The translations under genes and the position numbers were made by a program. The notes under the pieces were generated by a model. That model was not told where the DNA came from, did no database searches, and worked only from the letters and a program-made list of their open reading frames with translations. Shown here one piece after another: positions 18,047-27,016 of a DNA stretch of 64,000 nt; the first letter of the stretch is position 1, and every line of letters starts with the position of its first letter. The stretch is from Sphingomonas sp. (GTDB lineage Bacteria; Pseudomonadota; Alphaproteobacteria; Sphingomonadales; Sphingomonadaceae), in assembly GCF_019635455.1 (NCBI RefSeq), contig NZ_JAHBZJ010000005.1:124001-188000 (forward strand). Direction: 5' to 3'.

Positions 18047-18868
18047 ATGGTTTCCCATTCCGGCCTGATCACCGTCATGGAGCGTGCCGCGCGCAAGGCG
18101 GGGCCGCGGCTGCGGCGCGACTTTAACGAGGTTCAGCACTTGCAGGTCAGCCGCAAGGGGCCGGCCGATTTCGTGTCGATGGCCGACAAGCGGGCCGAGG
18201 ACACGCTGATCGAGGAACTGCGCAAGGCGCGGCCCGACTGGGGCTTCCTGGTCGAGGAGCGCGGTCAGATCGCGGGCGATCCGGACAAGCCGCGCTGGAT
18301 CATCGATCCGCTGGACGGCACCACCAACTTCCTGCACGGCATCCCGCATTTTTCGATGTCGATCGCGGTCGAGGATCCGCGCGGAAGCCAGGGCAAGCCC
18401 GAGATTACCCATGGCTATATCTATCAGCCGATCACCGATGAGAGCTTCTGGGCCGAAAAGGGGCGCGGCGCCTGGTTGCAGGACCAGCGGCTGCGCGTGT
18501 CGGCGCGCAAGGACCTTGCCGATGCGCTGATCGCCACCGGCATTCCGTTTCTGGGCCATGGCAATTTCGCCGAGTGGAGCCGCATCTTTGGCGCGGTGGC
18601 ACCGGAAGTCGCCGGCATTCGCCGCTTCGGATCGGCCGCGCTCGATCTCGCATGGGTCGCGGCGGGGCGGTATGACGGGTTCTGGGAGAGCGATCTTCAG
18701 CCCTGGGACGTGGCGGCGGGAATCCTGATCGTCAAGGAAGCGGGCGGCTTCGTCACCGATTATCGCGGGGCCGAGGCGTCGATCCACAAGGGACAGGTGC
18801 TCGCCGCGAACGACGCGCTGCATTCCAAGCTGCACAAGGCGGTCGCGAGCGCGCTGCGCAACGCGTGA
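18047..18868 (+). CDS. suhB: Inositol monophosphatase family protein (SuhB-like)
   Basis: A 273-residue Mg-dependent phosphatase. The metal motif is IIDPLDGTTNFLHGIPHF and the second is WDVAAGILIVKEAGG. The usual SEE(S/T) element appears as LVEERGQ, with the metal-binding Glu kept. Substrates in bacteria include inositol-1-phosphate and glycerol-2-phosphate; SuhB also acts in rRNA antitermination in E. coli. It lies 8 bases after efp and is probably co-transcribed. Confidence 0.9.
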   Translation: MVSHSGLITVMERAARKAGPRLRRDFNEVQHLQVSRKGPADFVSMADKRAEDTLIEELRKARPDWGFLVEERGQIAGDPDKPRWIIDPLDGTTNFLHGIPHFSMSIAVEDPRGSQGKPEITHGYIYQPITDESFWAEKGRGAWLQDQRLRVSARKDLADALIATGIPFLGHGNFAEWSRIFGAVAPEVAGIRRFGSAALDLAWVAAGRYDGFWESDLQPWDVAAGILIVKEAGGFVTDYRGAEASIHKGQVLAANDALHSKLHKAVASALRNA

Positions 18869-18889
18869 TCGATCCGCCCATCGAGCCGT

Positions 18890-19171
18890 TCAGTATCTCG
18901 GCACATCGTCGCCGATCGGCGGGGACATGATCGGCTTGTCCCCGAAATATCTGGCGACGATCCGATCGCGCCTGTCGAGCGACGCGCCCTCCGGATCGAT
19001 GTCCTCGGGATAGATGAGGGTCGCGTTGAAGCGGCCATATCTGATGAGATATTCGATCTCCGCCCTTTGCCTGTTCCCGTCTTGCGTCGCCCACAGGCCC
19101 AGCGAAGCCCGGCTCAGTCGCTTGAGATCCGGCGCTTTGTAAGGAATGTGGGTTTCCGGACCCTTGAGCAT
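18890..19171 (-). CDS. Hypothetical protein
   Basis: A 93-residue frame with balanced composition (LKGPETHIPYKAPDLKRLSR, IEYLIRYGRFNATLIYPEDID), unlike the Arg/Pro-rich shadow frames around it. No family is recognised. The gene would be convergent with suhB and divergent from the nuo operon. Start taken at the ATG at 19171; the frame stays open to 19261. It might be non-coding. Confidence 0.45.
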   Translation of the reverse strand: MLKGPETHIPYKAPDLKRLSRASLGLWATQDGNRQRAEIEYLIRYGRFNATLIYPEDIDPEGASLDRRDRIVARYFGDKPIMSPPIGDDVPRY

Positions 19172-19333
19172 CGCCCTGCCGCGCCGCGCCTGCGCGCGTG
19201 TGCGTCGAGTTGCAACGCACCGCTCCAATTGTTCGATACGACAAGAACATTTGAGGAACATGTTTCAAGGCGTCAATCGCCGTTCGCAGGAAGCGCGGCC
19301 GTAATTGCGAGTGATTCTCACCGGTTTCCGCCC

Positions 19334-19362
19334 TTGTCGGGCAATTCCCATCGGCCTAGAGA
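19334..19362 (+). promoter_or_regulatory. Possible promoter of the nuo operon
   Basis: TTGTCG at 19334-19339 and TAGAGA at 19357-19362 are 17 bases apart, a weak sigma70-like pair 34 bases before nuoA. This is by-eye matching only. The 224-base gap 19172-19395 holds nothing else I can support. Confidence 0.3.
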
Positions 19363-19395
19363 GACCCCGAGATTCCGCAACCGCGAGAGGCCGTC

Positions 19396-19770
19396 TTGGT
19401 CGATCTGATCGAATATCTGCCAATCCTGCTGTTCCTGGGGGTGGCGCTGGCGCTGTCGGGCGCATTCGTGTTCCTGCCGATGCTGGTGGCGCGCCTGACC
19501 GGCACGCATCAGCCCTATCCGGAAAAGCTGACCGAATATGAGTGCGGCTTTCCCGCGTTCGAGGATTCGCGCAGCCAGTTCGACGTGCGATTCTACCTTG
19601 TCGCGATCCTCTTCATCATCTTCGACCTTGAAGCGGCGTTTCTCTATCCCTGGGCGGTGACGGTGTTCGATCTGGGCTGGGCGGCCTGGGTGAGCATGAT
19701 GATCTTCATCGCCGAACTCGCGCTTGGCCTCGCCTATGCGTGGAAGGTGGGGGCGCTGGATTGGGAATGA
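19396..19770 (+). CDS. nuoA: NADH-quinone oxidoreductase subunit A
   Basis: A 124-residue membrane subunit with three helices. Family features are [24 protein letters not shown] (the matrix-side loop with the redox-sensitive Cys) and [17 protein letters not shown]. The start is a TTG at 19396 with GAGAGG at 19385-19390; no ATG fits. It opens the nuo operon and overlaps nuoB by 4 bases. Confidence 0.95.
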   Translation: MVDLIEYLPILLFLGVALALSGAFVFLPMLVARLTGTHQPYPEKLTEYECGFPAFEDSRSQFDVRFYLVAILFIIFDLEAAFLYPWAVTVFDLGWAAWVSMMIFIAELALGLAYAWKVGALDWE

Positions 19771-20327
19771 GCATTGTGAACACATCTTCCAACATCGTGA
19801 TGCCCGGCCATGACGGCGCGGTGGTCCAGCCGAATCAGGCGTTTTTCGACGATCTGAACGGCGAACTGACCGACAAGGGTTTCCTCGTCACATCGACCGA
19901 GGAGTTGTTCCAGTGGGCGCGCACCGGCAGCCTGTGGTGGATGACCTTTGGCCTGGCCTGCTGTGCGGTCGAGATGATCCATGTGAACATGCCGCGCTAC
20001 GACATGGAACGGTTCGGCGCCGCGCCGCGCGCCTCGCCGCGCCAGAGCGACGTGATGATCGTGGCCGGCACGCTGTGCAACAAGATGGCACCCGCGCTGC
20101 GCCGCGTGTACGATCAGATGTCGAACCCCAAATATGTGATTTCGATGGGGTCGTGCGCGAATGGCGGCGGCTATTATCATTATAGCTACAGCGTCGTGCG
20201 CGGGTGCGACCGGATCGTGCCGGTGGATATCTACGTCCCCGGCTGCCCCCCGACTGCCGAGGCGCTGCTCTATGGCGTGATGCAGCTCCAGCGGAAGATC
20301 CGCCGGATCGGGACGGTGACGCGGTGA
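19767..20327 (+). CDS. nuoB: NADH-quinone oxidoreductase subunit B
   Basis: A 186-residue subunit that binds the terminal cluster N2, next to the quinone site. Cluster ligands are in [21 protein letters not shown] and [10 protein letters not shown]. The ATG at 19767 overlaps the nuoA stop; an in-frame upstream start at 19740 would lie inside nuoA and is less likely. Confidence 0.96.
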   Translation: MSIVNTSSNIVMPGHDGAVVQPNQAFFDDLNGELTDKGFLVTSTEELFQWARTGSLWWMTFGLACCAVEMIHVNMPRYDMERFGAAPRASPRQSDVMIVAGTLCNKMAPALRRVYDQMSNPKYVISMGSCANGGGYYHYSYSVVRGCDRIVPVDIYVPGCPPTAEALLYGVMQLQRKIRRIGTVTR

Positions 20328-21226
20328 GGGCTCCTGCACCCCGCTACGCCGCGAATGACGGCGTGATCGCGGCGGCGCAAGCGGCGCTGGGCGACATGCT
20401 GGTCGCGGCGAGCGACCTGGTCGGCGAGGTCAATCTGACCGTTGCGCGCGACCGGCTGGTCGCGGCGATGACCGCGCTGCGCGATCATCCGATGCTGCAA
20501 TATCAGGCGCTGATGGAGATCGCCGGCGTCGATTACCCCGCCCGTGCGGAGCGGTTCGACGTCTGCTACATGCTGCTCAGCTACACCCGCAACCACCGTA
20601 TCCGCGTGCGCGTGACCACCGACGAGGTGCAGCCGGTGCCGTCGATCACCTCGATCTGGCCGGTCGCCGGCTGGCTCGAGCGTGAGGTATACGACATGTA
20701 TGGCGTGCTGTTCGACGGCAATGAGGACCTGCGCCGCATCCTGACCGATTACGGGTTTCGCGGGCATCCGCAGCGCAAGGATTTCCCGCTGACCGGCTAT
20801 GTCGAACTGCGCTATTCGGAGAGCGCGAAGCGGGTGGTGTACGAGCCGGTGCAGCTGGCGCAGGATTTTCGCAATTTCGATTTCATGAGCCCGTGGGAAG
20901 GCGCGCAATATGTGCTGCCGGGCGACGAAAAGGCGCCTGCGCCTCCGCCCGCGGCACCCGCGCCGCCGCCCGCTGCGCCGGCAAAGGCCGAGCCGAAGCC
21001 CGCGGTGCCGGAGGCGAAGGGCGCGCCGACGCCCGCTACCGCCGATCAGGTGGCAAAGGCGGATGCCGCTGCCAAGCCGGTCAAGGCGCGGGTGCGCAAG
21101 CCCAAGACCACGGACAGCACGGCGGAAAGCGGCGCGGGCAAGCCCGGCCCGGACGCAGGCCCGGCACCGGCCAAGAAGCCGCGCAAGGCGCCCGCCAGGC
21201 CGCGCGCGAAGAAGGGTGACGCGTAA
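20324..21226 (+). CDS. nuoC: NADH-quinone oxidoreductase subunit C with long Ala/Pro/Lys-rich tail
   Basis: A 300-residue protein. The first ~205 residues are a normal NuoC (30 kDa subunit) with [20 protein letters not shown] and [18 protein letters not shown], ending [11 protein letters not shown]. The last ~95 residues are low-complexity: first Pro/Ala ([18 protein letters not shown]), then Lys/Ala/Pro blocks resembling histone H1-like tails. The tail is in frame, has no stop and is followed directly by a TAA, so it appears to be real. The GTG start at 20324 overlaps the nuoB stop. Function of the tail unknown. Confidence 0.93.
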   Translation: MRAPAPRYAANDGVIAAAQAALGDMLVAASDLVGEVNLTVARDRLVAAMTALRDHPMLQYQALMEIAGVDYPARAERFDVCYMLLSYTRNHRIRVRVTTDEVQPVPSITSIWPVAGWLEREVYDMYGVLFDGNEDLRRILTDYGFRGHPQRKDFPLTGYVELRYSESAKRVVYEPVQLAQDFRNFDFMSPWEGAQYVLPGDEKAPAPPPAAPAPPPAAPAKAEPKPAVPEAKGAPTPATADQVAKADAAAKPVKARVRKPKTTDSTAESGAGKPGPDAGPAPAKKPRKAPARPRAKKGDA

Positions 21227-21253
21227 TGCGGACTGCGATTTCCTGTTTCCGTC

Positions 21254-21327
21254 ACCCCGGCCCCCGCGCCGGGGTCCCGCTTCTTCTCTCCGCGCGCAGC
21301 GGGACCCCGGATCAAGTCCGGGGCGAC
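21254..21327. repeat. Dispersed hairpin repeat (family 1) between nuoC and nuoD
   Basis: The gap contains CACCCCGG...CCGGGGTCCCGC (21254-21280) facing GCGGGACCCCGG (21299-21310), a 12-bp inverted repeat, and then CCGGGG at 21318-21323. The core GGACCCCGGATCAAG-CCGGGG-GACGA recurs at 31801-31828 and 38831-38858. This looks like a REP-type element. Confidence 0.7.
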
Positions 21328-21346
21328 GACGTGTGGGAGGCTGCGA

Positions 21347-22582
21347 ATGGCTGACTATCTCGACGAAATCGAAGGCCGCACCGATGCCGCCGATCCGACC
21401 GTCGGCGATATCGAGATCGCCAACTACACGATCAACTTCGGCCCGCAGCACCCGGCGGCGCACGGCGTGTTGCGCCTCGTCACCGAACTGGACGGCGAGA
21501 TTATCGAGCGGATCGACCCGCATGTCGGCCTGCTCCACCGCGGCACCGAAAAGCTGATCGAGTACAAGACCTATACCCAGGCGCTCCCGTACATGGATCG
21601 CCTCGACTATTGCTCGCCGCTGGCGATGGAGCACAGCTTCGTGCTGGCGGTGGAAAAGCTGCTCGATCTCGAAGTGCCGGTGCGCGCGCAATATCTGCGC
21701 GTGTTCTTCGCCGAGCTGACGCGCATCTGTAACCACATGCTCAACCTCGGCAGCCATGTGATGGACGTCGGTGCGATGACGCCGAACCTGTGGATGTTCG
21801 AAATCCGCGAGGATTGTTTGAACTTCTTCGAGCGCATGTCCGGCGCGCGGATGCACCACAATTATCTGCGGCCCGGCGGCGTGCATCAGGACGTGCCGCT
21901 GAAGCTGCTGGCGGATATCGCCGACTGGCTCGACACGCGGCTGCCGCGCCTGTTCGGCGACGCGATCAGCCTGGTGGCGGAAAACCGCATCTTCAAGCAG
22001 CGCAATGTCGATATCGCGATCGTCAATCGCGACGATGCGATCAAATGGGGCTTTTCCGGCCCGATGATCCGCGCGGCGGGCATTCCGTGGGACCTGCGCA
22101 AGTCACAGCCCTATGATGTCTACGACCGCATGGACTTCGAAATCCCGGTCGGTACGCGCGGTGACTGCTATGACCGGTTCATGGTCCGCGTCGAGGAAGT
22201 GTACCAGTCCGCGCGCATCATGAAACAGTGCCTGAACGAGATGCCGGACGGGCCGATCGCGTCGCTGGATCGCAAGGTCGTCCCGCCCAAGCGCGGCGAG
22301 ATGAAGCAGTCGATGGAAGCGCTGATCCATCACTTCAAACTGTATACCGAGGGCTTCCACGTCCCCGCCGGCGAGGTCTATGTCGCGACCGAAAGCCCCA
22401 AGGGCGAGTTCGGCATCTACATGGTCAGCGACGGGTCGAACAAACCCTATCGCTGCAAGATCCGCCCGACCGCGTTCAGCCACTTGCAGGCGATGGACTT
22501 CATGTCGCGCGGCCACATGCTGGCGGACATCACCGCGATCCTTGGCGCGATGGATATCGTGTTCGGGGAGTGTGACCGGTGA
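21347..22582 (+). CDS. nuoD: NADH-quinone oxidoreductase subunit D
   Basis: A 411-residue 49 kDa subunit that forms the quinone cavity with NuoB. Visible motifs are [16 protein letters not shown] (beta-hairpin with the quinone-contacting His), [20 protein letters not shown]-type loop [11 protein letters not shown] and the C-terminal VFGECDR. The stop overlaps the start of a small extra gene. Confidence 0.97.
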   Translation: MADYLDEIEGRTDAADPTVGDIEIANYTINFGPQHPAAHGVLRLVTELDGEIIERIDPHVGLLHRGTEKLIEYKTYTQALPYMDRLDYCSPLAMEHSFVLAVEKLLDLEVPVRAQYLRVFFAELTRICNHMLNLGSHVMDVGAMTPNLWMFEIREDCLNFFERMSGARMHHNYLRPGGVHQDVPLKLLADIADWLDTRLPRLFGDAISLVAENRIFKQRNVDIAIVNRDDAIKWGFSGPMIRAAGIPWDLRKSQPYDVYDRMDFEIPVGTRGDCYDRFMVRVEEVYQSARIMKQCLNEMPDGPIASLDRKVVPPKRGEMKQSMEALIHHFKLYTEGFHVPAGEVYVATESPKGEFGIYMVSDGSNKPYRCKIRPTAFSHLQAMDFMSRGHMLADITAILGAMDIVFGECDR

Positions 22583-22791
22583 GGTTGCCGTCTGCGAAAC
22601 TCGTAATCGCTGTAGCAGTTGGCGCGACGGCTATGGCCTATCGTGCCTATGACATCGCACCGGACTCCACGCTCATACAGGTAGAGATGGCGGGATGGGT
22701 CATGACCGGGGCTAGCGTCGCGGTGGTGGGCATTTTTTGGGAGCTTGTTCGCAAGCTAATGCAAAAGAACGGGCTGCACGCTCATGGCTGA
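22579..22791 (+). CDS. Small membrane protein between nuoD and nuoE
   Basis: A 70-residue protein with two predicted helices (residues ~6-22 and ~35-55) and a short basic tail ending HAHG. The GTG start overlaps the nuoD stop (GTGA) and its end overlaps nuoE by 8 bases, so it is translated within the operon. It uses several codons that are uncommon nearby (GTA, CTA, CAA, TTT), which hints at a different origin. It is not a known Complex I subunit. No family recognised. Confidence 0.7.
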   Translation: MRLPSAKLVIAVAVGATAMAYRAYDIAPDSTLIQVEMAGWVMTGASVAVVGIFWELVRKLMQKNGLHAHG

Positions 22792-23452
22792 CGCAAAAGC
22801 AATCGAAGATACCCCCGAACTCCGCGCACGCTGGGGCGGTTTTGCGTGGAATGCGGAGAACGCCAGGAAGGCCACGACCATCCGCGCGCGTTACCCTGAG
22901 GGGCGGCAGATGAGCTGCACGATTCCCTATCTCGATCTGGCGCAGCGTCAGGTCGGGGCGGAGACGGATACGCAGGGCTGGCTGCCGATCCCGGTGATCG
23001 AGTTCGTCGCGCGTGAGCTGGACCTGGCGGTGATCCGCGTGCTGGAGGTCGCGACCTTCTACACGATGTTCAACCTGCATCCGGTCGGCAAATATCATGT
23101 GCAGGTGTGCGGCACGACGCCGTGCTGGCTGCGCGGCAGCGACGATGTGTTCGCGGCGTGCAAGAACCGGGGCATGGCCAAGGGCAAGACCACGCCCGAC
23201 GGGCTGTTCACGCTGACCGAGGTCGAGTGCATGGGCAATTGCGCGTCGGCACCGATGGTCCAGATCAACGACGATAATTACGAAGACCTCGACTACGACC
23301 GCACCGCCGCGATCCTCGACGCGCTGGCCAAGGGCGAGCAGCCCAAGACCGGCACGCAGGAACCGGGGCGCCACACGGTCGAGCCGGTGGGCGGGCCGAC
23401 GACGTTGACGGCGATGGTCTCCGAAAATCACGATTACAGGAGCGAGTGGTGA
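22784..23452 (+). CDS. nuoE: NADH-quinone oxidoreductase subunit E
   Basis: A 222-residue thioredoxin-fold subunit carrying a 2Fe-2S cluster in the NADH module. Ligand cysteines are in QVCGTTPCWLRG and VECMGNCASAP. The ~45 residues after the core (from about 178) are a hydrophilic extension. Overlaps a small gene at each end. Confidence 0.95.
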   Translation: MADAKAIEDTPELRARWGGFAWNAENARKATTIRARYPEGRQMSCTIPYLDLAQRQVGAETDTQGWLPIPVIEFVARELDLAVIRVLEVATFYTMFNLHPVGKYHVQVCGTTPCWLRGSDDVFAACKNRGMAKGKTTPDGLFTLTEVECMGNCASAPMVQINDDNYEDLDYDRTAAILDALAKGEQPKTGTQEPGRHTVEPVGGPTTLTAMVSENHDYRSEW

Positions 23453-23619
23453 GCAAGAACACGATCGTCACGATCCTTGCCGTCATCGGCGGGCTGGTCG
23501 TCCTGGGATGGGTGCTGAAGCTCGCGGTGAAGCTGTTCATCCCGCTGCTGCTGATCGGCGTGGGTGTGGCCGTTTACCTGGCGGTGAAGGACAACAAGCG
23601 CATCGGAGGGCCGAAGTGA
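23449..23619 (+). CDS. Small hydrophobic protein between nuoE and nuoF
   Basis: A 56-residue protein starting at GTG 23449, overlapping the nuoE stop by 4 bases. It has two closely spaced hydrophobic segments (residues ~5-22 and ~27-45) with Lys between them and a basic tail VKDNKRIGGPK. It is almost certainly a two-helix or hairpin membrane peptide. No family recognised; coupling to nuoE suggests co-expression with Complex I. Confidence 0.6.
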   Translation: MSKNTIVTILAVIGGLVVLGWVLKLAVKLFIPLLLIGVGVAVYLAVKDNKRIGGPK

Positions 23620-23644
23620 ACGCGATTCTCGCGATCGATCTTCT

Positions 23645-23712
23645 CCTGCGAAAGCAGGGGGTCAGGGCCACAGGCGTCGTCGTTCGTAACTTTGGACCCC
23701 TGCTTTCGCAGG
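23645..23712. repeat. Dispersed hairpin repeat (family 2) before nuoF
   Basis: CCTGCGAAAGCAGGGG (23645-23660) is perfectly inverted at 23697-23712, with a 36-base interior. A shorter relative (CTCCTGC-CTTC-GCAGGAG) precedes nuoH. The arrangement resembles small palindromic intergenic elements. Confidence 0.75.
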
Positions 23713-23733
23713 GGAACAAGTGCGGAGTCCGTC

Positions 23734-25038
23734 ATGCTCGCTGACAAGGATCGCATCTTCACCAACCTCTATGGTTATCAGCCGTGGCAGCTGAGCGCCG
23801 CGCTGAAGCGCGGGGCGTGGGACAATACCAAAAAGCTGCTCGAACAGGGCCAGGACTCGATCATCGAAAAGGTGAAGGCGTCGGGCCTGCGCGGACGCGG
23901 CGGGGCGGGGTTCCCGACGGGGATGAAGTGGAGCTTCATGCCCAAGAATCCGACGCCGGAGCGGCCGAGCTTCCTGGTCATCAACGCCGACGAATCCGAG
24001 CCGGGTTCGTGCAAGGACCGCGAGATCATCCGCCACGATCCGCATCTGCTGCTCGAAGGCGCGCTGGTCGCGGGCTTCGCGATGCGCGCGCGGGCGGCGT
24101 ACATCTACATTCGCGGCGAATATATCCGTGAGGCCGAGACGCTGTTCGCGGCGATCGAGGAAGCCTATGCCAAGGGGCTGCTGGGCAAGAATGCCTGCGG
24201 CTCCGGCTATGATTTCGACGTGTTCTGCCATCGCGGCGCGGGCGCCTATATCTGCGGCGAAGAAACCGCGATGATCGAAAGCCTGGAGGGCAAGAAGGGC
24301 CAGCCGCGCCTGAAGCCGCCCTTTCCGGCGGGCGCGGGTCTGTATGGCTGTCCGACGACGGTCAACAATGTCGAATCGATCGCGGTGGTGCCGACGATCC
24401 TGCGGCGCGGGGCGGACTGGTTCGCCAGTTTCGGCGCGGAGAATAATCGCGGCACCAAACTGTTCCAGATCAGCGGGCATGTCGAAAAACCGTGCGTGGT
24501 CGAGGAAGCGATGAGCATCCCGTTCCGTGAGCTGATCGAAAAGCATTGCGGCGGCATTCGCGGCGGCTGGGACAACCTCCTCGCGGTGATCCCGGGCGGA
24601 TCGTCGGTGCCGCTGGTGCCGGCGGCGCAGATCATGGACTGCCCGATGGACTTTGACGGGCTGAAGGCGCTGGGCAGCGGCCTTGGCACGGCGGCGGTCA
24701 TCGTCATGGATAAATCCACCGATATCGTTCAGGCGATCAGCCGGATCAGCTATTTCTACAAGCATGAAAGCTGCGGCCAATGCACCCCGTGCCGCGAAGG
24801 CACCGGGTGGATGTGGCGGGTGATGGAGCGGCTGCGCACCGGCGACGCCGACATTTCCGAGATCGACACGCTCTACAACGTCACCAAGCAGGTCGAGGGC
24901 CATACGATCTGCGCGCTGGGCGACGCGGCGGCCTGGCCGATCCAGGGCCTGATCCGCCATTTCCGCCCCGAGATGGAACGCCGCATCCTGGAGAAACAGG
25001 GCGGCGGCGAAGCCCCGATGCAGGAGGCGGCGGAGTGA
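23734..25038 (+). CDS. nuoF: NADH-quinone oxidoreductase subunit F
   Basis: A 434-residue 51 kDa subunit holding FMN, the NADH site and a 4Fe-4S cluster. Motifs are [18 protein letters not shown] (NADH/FMN), [20 protein letters not shown], and [15 protein letters not shown] with a later TICALGDA for the cluster. I take the ATG at 23734; upstream in-frame sequence comes from the repeat. Confidence 0.96.
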   Translation: MLADKDRIFTNLYGYQPWQLSAALKRGAWDNTKKLLEQGQDSIIEKVKASGLRGRGGAGFPTGMKWSFMPKNPTPERPSFLVINADESEPGSCKDREIIRHDPHLLLEGALVAGFAMRARAAYIYIRGEYIREAETLFAAIEEAYAKGLLGKNACGSGYDFDVFCHRGAGAYICGEETAMIESLEGKKGQPRLKPPFPAGAGLYGCPTTVNNVESIAVVPTILRRGADWFASFGAENNRGTKLFQISGHVEKPCVVEEAMSIPFRELIEKHCGGIRGGWDNLLAVIPGGSSVPLVPAAQIMDCPMDFDGLKALGSGLGTAAVIVMDKSTDIVQAISRISYFYKHESCGQCTPCREGTGWMWRVMERLRTGDADISEIDTLYNVTKQVEGHTICALGDAAAWPIQGLIRHFRPEMERRILEKQGGGEAPMQEAAE

Positions 25039-25733
25039 GGATCGGCGGCGCCATTCTCCTGCTGCTGGCGGGTGCGGTCGCGCCGGTCGCGACGGCCAGC
25101 CAGACGCCGCGCGAGGCGGCGGACGCGCGCTACGTCATGCGCGATTATGCGAAATGCGCGGTGAAGCGTGAGCATGATCTGGCACGCGCATTCGTGCTGA
25201 TGCCGACGGACAAGCGGCTGACCGACAAGGATTATGCGCGGCTGGCGGATGGCGATTGTCTGGGCCTGCGCGGCGGGCAGCTGAAGATGCGGCACGAGCT
25301 GTTTCGCGGCGCGCTGGCGGAGGAATTGCTGGCGACCGATTTCAAGGGGCCGCCGGTGATCGATCCGGGCAAGATCGCGCCGCTGGTCTGGCCAGAGCCC
25401 GTACCGCCGTCCGCAAACGATCCGGCGACCGGCAAGCCGTTGCCCGCCGATGCCGCCGCGTCGTTGCAGACCGCTTATGAGCGCGCGCTGGCCGACCGCT
25501 ATGCCAATCAGATCGGCGAATGCGTGATCCGGATCGACCCCGCCGGTGCGCGGGCGGTACTGGGTACCGGCGTCGACAAGCCCGAGGAACTGGAGGCGCT
25601 CAAGACGCTGGCGCCGAATATCGGCCGCTGCGTGGTGAAGGGTCAGACGCTGCGCTTTACCCGGACGACCCTGCGCAACGGGATCGCCATCGCCTATTAT
25701 CGGATGGCGAGCGCGGAACAGGTGGCGGGATGA
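25035..25733 (+). CDS. Secreted tandem two-cysteine-module protein A (nuoF-nuoG insert)
   Basis: A 232-residue protein with an N-terminal signal sequence (residues 1-~21). It contains only four cysteines, C41, C75, C163 and C199, i.e. two pairs 34 and 36 residues apart. Each pair is followed about 20 residues later by a helix with a conserved ending ([11 protein letters not shown] and [12 protein letters not shown]). The second half aligns with the second half of protein [17 protein letters not shown] against ADCVVRTDPGGARTFV, and [11 protein letters not shown] against KCVIKDRELKF. A Pro-rich linker joins the halves (~105-140). It starts at GTG overlapping the nuoF stop. Export and disulfides are predicted; function and family unknown to me. 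Confidence 0.8.
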   Translation: MRIGGAILLLLAGAVAPVATASQTPREAADARYVMRDYAKCAVKREHDLARAFVLMPTDKRLTDKDYARLADGDCLGLRGGQLKMRHELFRGALAEELLATDFKGPPVIDPGKIAPLVWPEPVPPSANDPATGKPLPADAAASLQTAYERALADRYANQIGECVIRIDPAGARAVLGTGVDKPEELEALKTLAPNIGRCVVKGQTLRFTRTTLRNGIAIAYYRMASAEQVAG

Positions 25734-26440
25734 AGGCGCTGTTCGCCTTGATGCTGATCGCCGGCGTCGCGTCGGCGGCCGAACCGCAAGAGCCGGGGGG
25801 CTTCACGCCCTCACCGCCGCCATCGGATTCGAACCAGTTCGACGGGCGCGCGCCGACGCGCCGAAAAGACCCCGAACGACTGAGCGATGCCGAGGCAAGA
25901 AAGATGGTGCAGGCTTATGCGGCCTGCACGATGCGCGGATCCGTGCGCGAAGTCCGCGCCTATCTGGCTACCTTTCCGATGAGCGCGCCGGCCGGCAAGC
26001 TCGGCCAGGCGCTCGCGCGGTTCAAATGCGCGCGGGTCGACCGGATGTATTTCACCGATGGGACCTTTCGCGGTATCTTTTACGAGGCGCTGTATCGGCG
26101 CGATTTCTCCTCAAAATGGCCGTCCGATTTCAGCGCGGTACCCCCGATCGACTATGGCAAGGGGGTCGGGGTTGAGACCGTGTCGGATCCGGGGGCGTTG
26201 ATCGGGCTGCGCCGGTTCGCCGACTGCGTCGTTCGAACCGACCCTGGGGGCGCCCGAACATTTGTGATGTCGGCCATTGCCGAGCCTGGCGAGCGCAACG
26301 CAGTGCAAGCATTGATCCCGACGATGCAGAAATGCGTGATCAAGGATCGCGAGCTGAAGTTCAGCCCGTCGATGGCACGCGCGCTCGTCGCCGAGGCGCT
26401 CTATCGATTGTCCGAGAAAGCGACGGAGGTGCAATCATGA
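25730..26440 (+). CDS. Secreted tandem two-cysteine-module protein B (nuoF-nuoG insert)
   Basis: A 236-residue protein with a signal peptide ([16 protein letters not shown]) and a Pro/Ser-rich spacer. Its only four cysteines, C66, C100, C166 and C202, have the same spacings (34 and 36) as in protein A. Module 1 ends in GIFYEALYRRDF and module 2 in LVAEALYRL, matching the LRxxxAxALYR-like end of the other copies. The ATG overlaps the stop of protein A and its stop overlaps the start of protein C. Related to A and C by duplication; no known family recognised. Confidence 0.8.
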   Translation: MKALFALMLIAGVASAAEPQEPGGFTPSPPPSDSNQFDGRAPTRRKDPERLSDAEARKMVQAYAACTMRGSVREVRAYLATFPMSAPAGKLGQALARFKCARVDRMYFTDGTFRGIFYEALYRRDFSSKWPSDFSAVPPIDYGKGVGVETVSDPGALIGLRRFADCVVRTDPGGARTFVMSAIAEPGERNAVQALIPTMQKCVIKDRELKFSPSMARALVAEALYRLSEKATEVQS

Positions 26441-27015
26441 TGATGCTTCTGATGTCTTCGCTGGCGCTCGCCGCGTCGGCGCCCGCCAGCCCGGCGGGAT
26501 GCGTGCTGGAAAAGGATTCGGCAGGTTCGCGCGCGCTGATGAAGGCGGCGCCCGGATCGGCCGAACTGGCCGCCGCCGCGACGGGCGCCGCGCCCGTGCT
26601 GATCGCCTGTGGCGCGCCGCGATCGGGTCCGTCGCTCGACGCGATGATCGCCGACATGGCCGAACTGACGCTGCGCACCGATTATGCGCAATATCCGTTC
26701 GACAAGCTGCCCGATCCCGCGTTCACGCCGGCCCAGGCCGAAGGGCTGCGGCGTGAAACCGCGGGCTGGCCCACCGCCGATGCGGTCGGCCGGTGCATCG
26801 TCGCGCGCGACGTGAAGGCGGCGGTCCGCTTCGTTCGCGCGCGCCCGGCGAGCGGCAGCGAGGGCAAGGCGCTGGCGGCGATCACGCCGCTGATCCCGGG
26901 TTGCGTCGATGCCGGCGCTTCCTTTACCGCCAGCCGCGCGGACCTGCGCAACGGCGTTGCCCGCGCGCTTTATCGCGACGTCCTCAGTCTCATTCCGGAA
27001 ATCTGGCCCTCCTGA
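26437..27015 (+). CDS. Secreted tandem two-cysteine-module protein C (nuoF-nuoG insert)
   Basis: A 192-residue protein with a signal peptide (MMMLLMSSLALAASAPAS). Again exactly four cysteines, C22, C58, C120 and C156, two pairs both 36 apart. Module 2 (GRCIVARDVKAAVRFVRARP ... IPGCVDAG ... LRNGVARALYRDV) is clearly like the second modules of A and B; module 1 is more diverged. It ends one base before the nuoG ATG. The start ATG overlaps the stop of protein B. Function unknown. Confidence 0.78.
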   Translation: MMMLLMSSLALAASAPASPAGCVLEKDSAGSRALMKAAPGSAELAAAATGAAPVLIACGAPRSGPSLDAMIADMAELTLRTDYAQYPFDKLPDPAFTPAQAEGLRRETAGWPTADAVGRCIVARDVKAAVRFVRARPASGSEGKALAAITPLIPGCVDAGASFTASRADLRNGVARALYRDVLSLIPEIWPS

Positions 27016-27016
27016 C

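Noticed and set aside
18890..19395. Genomic island or prophage remnant between suhB and nuoA
   Set aside because: One small unknown frame and a gap of normal size; no integrase, att-like repeats or phage genes.
23616..23744. 43-codon frame starting with GTGA overlap after the small gene at 23449
   Set aside because: Most of it is the inverted repeat read through, and it ends inside nuoF; coding is unlikely.
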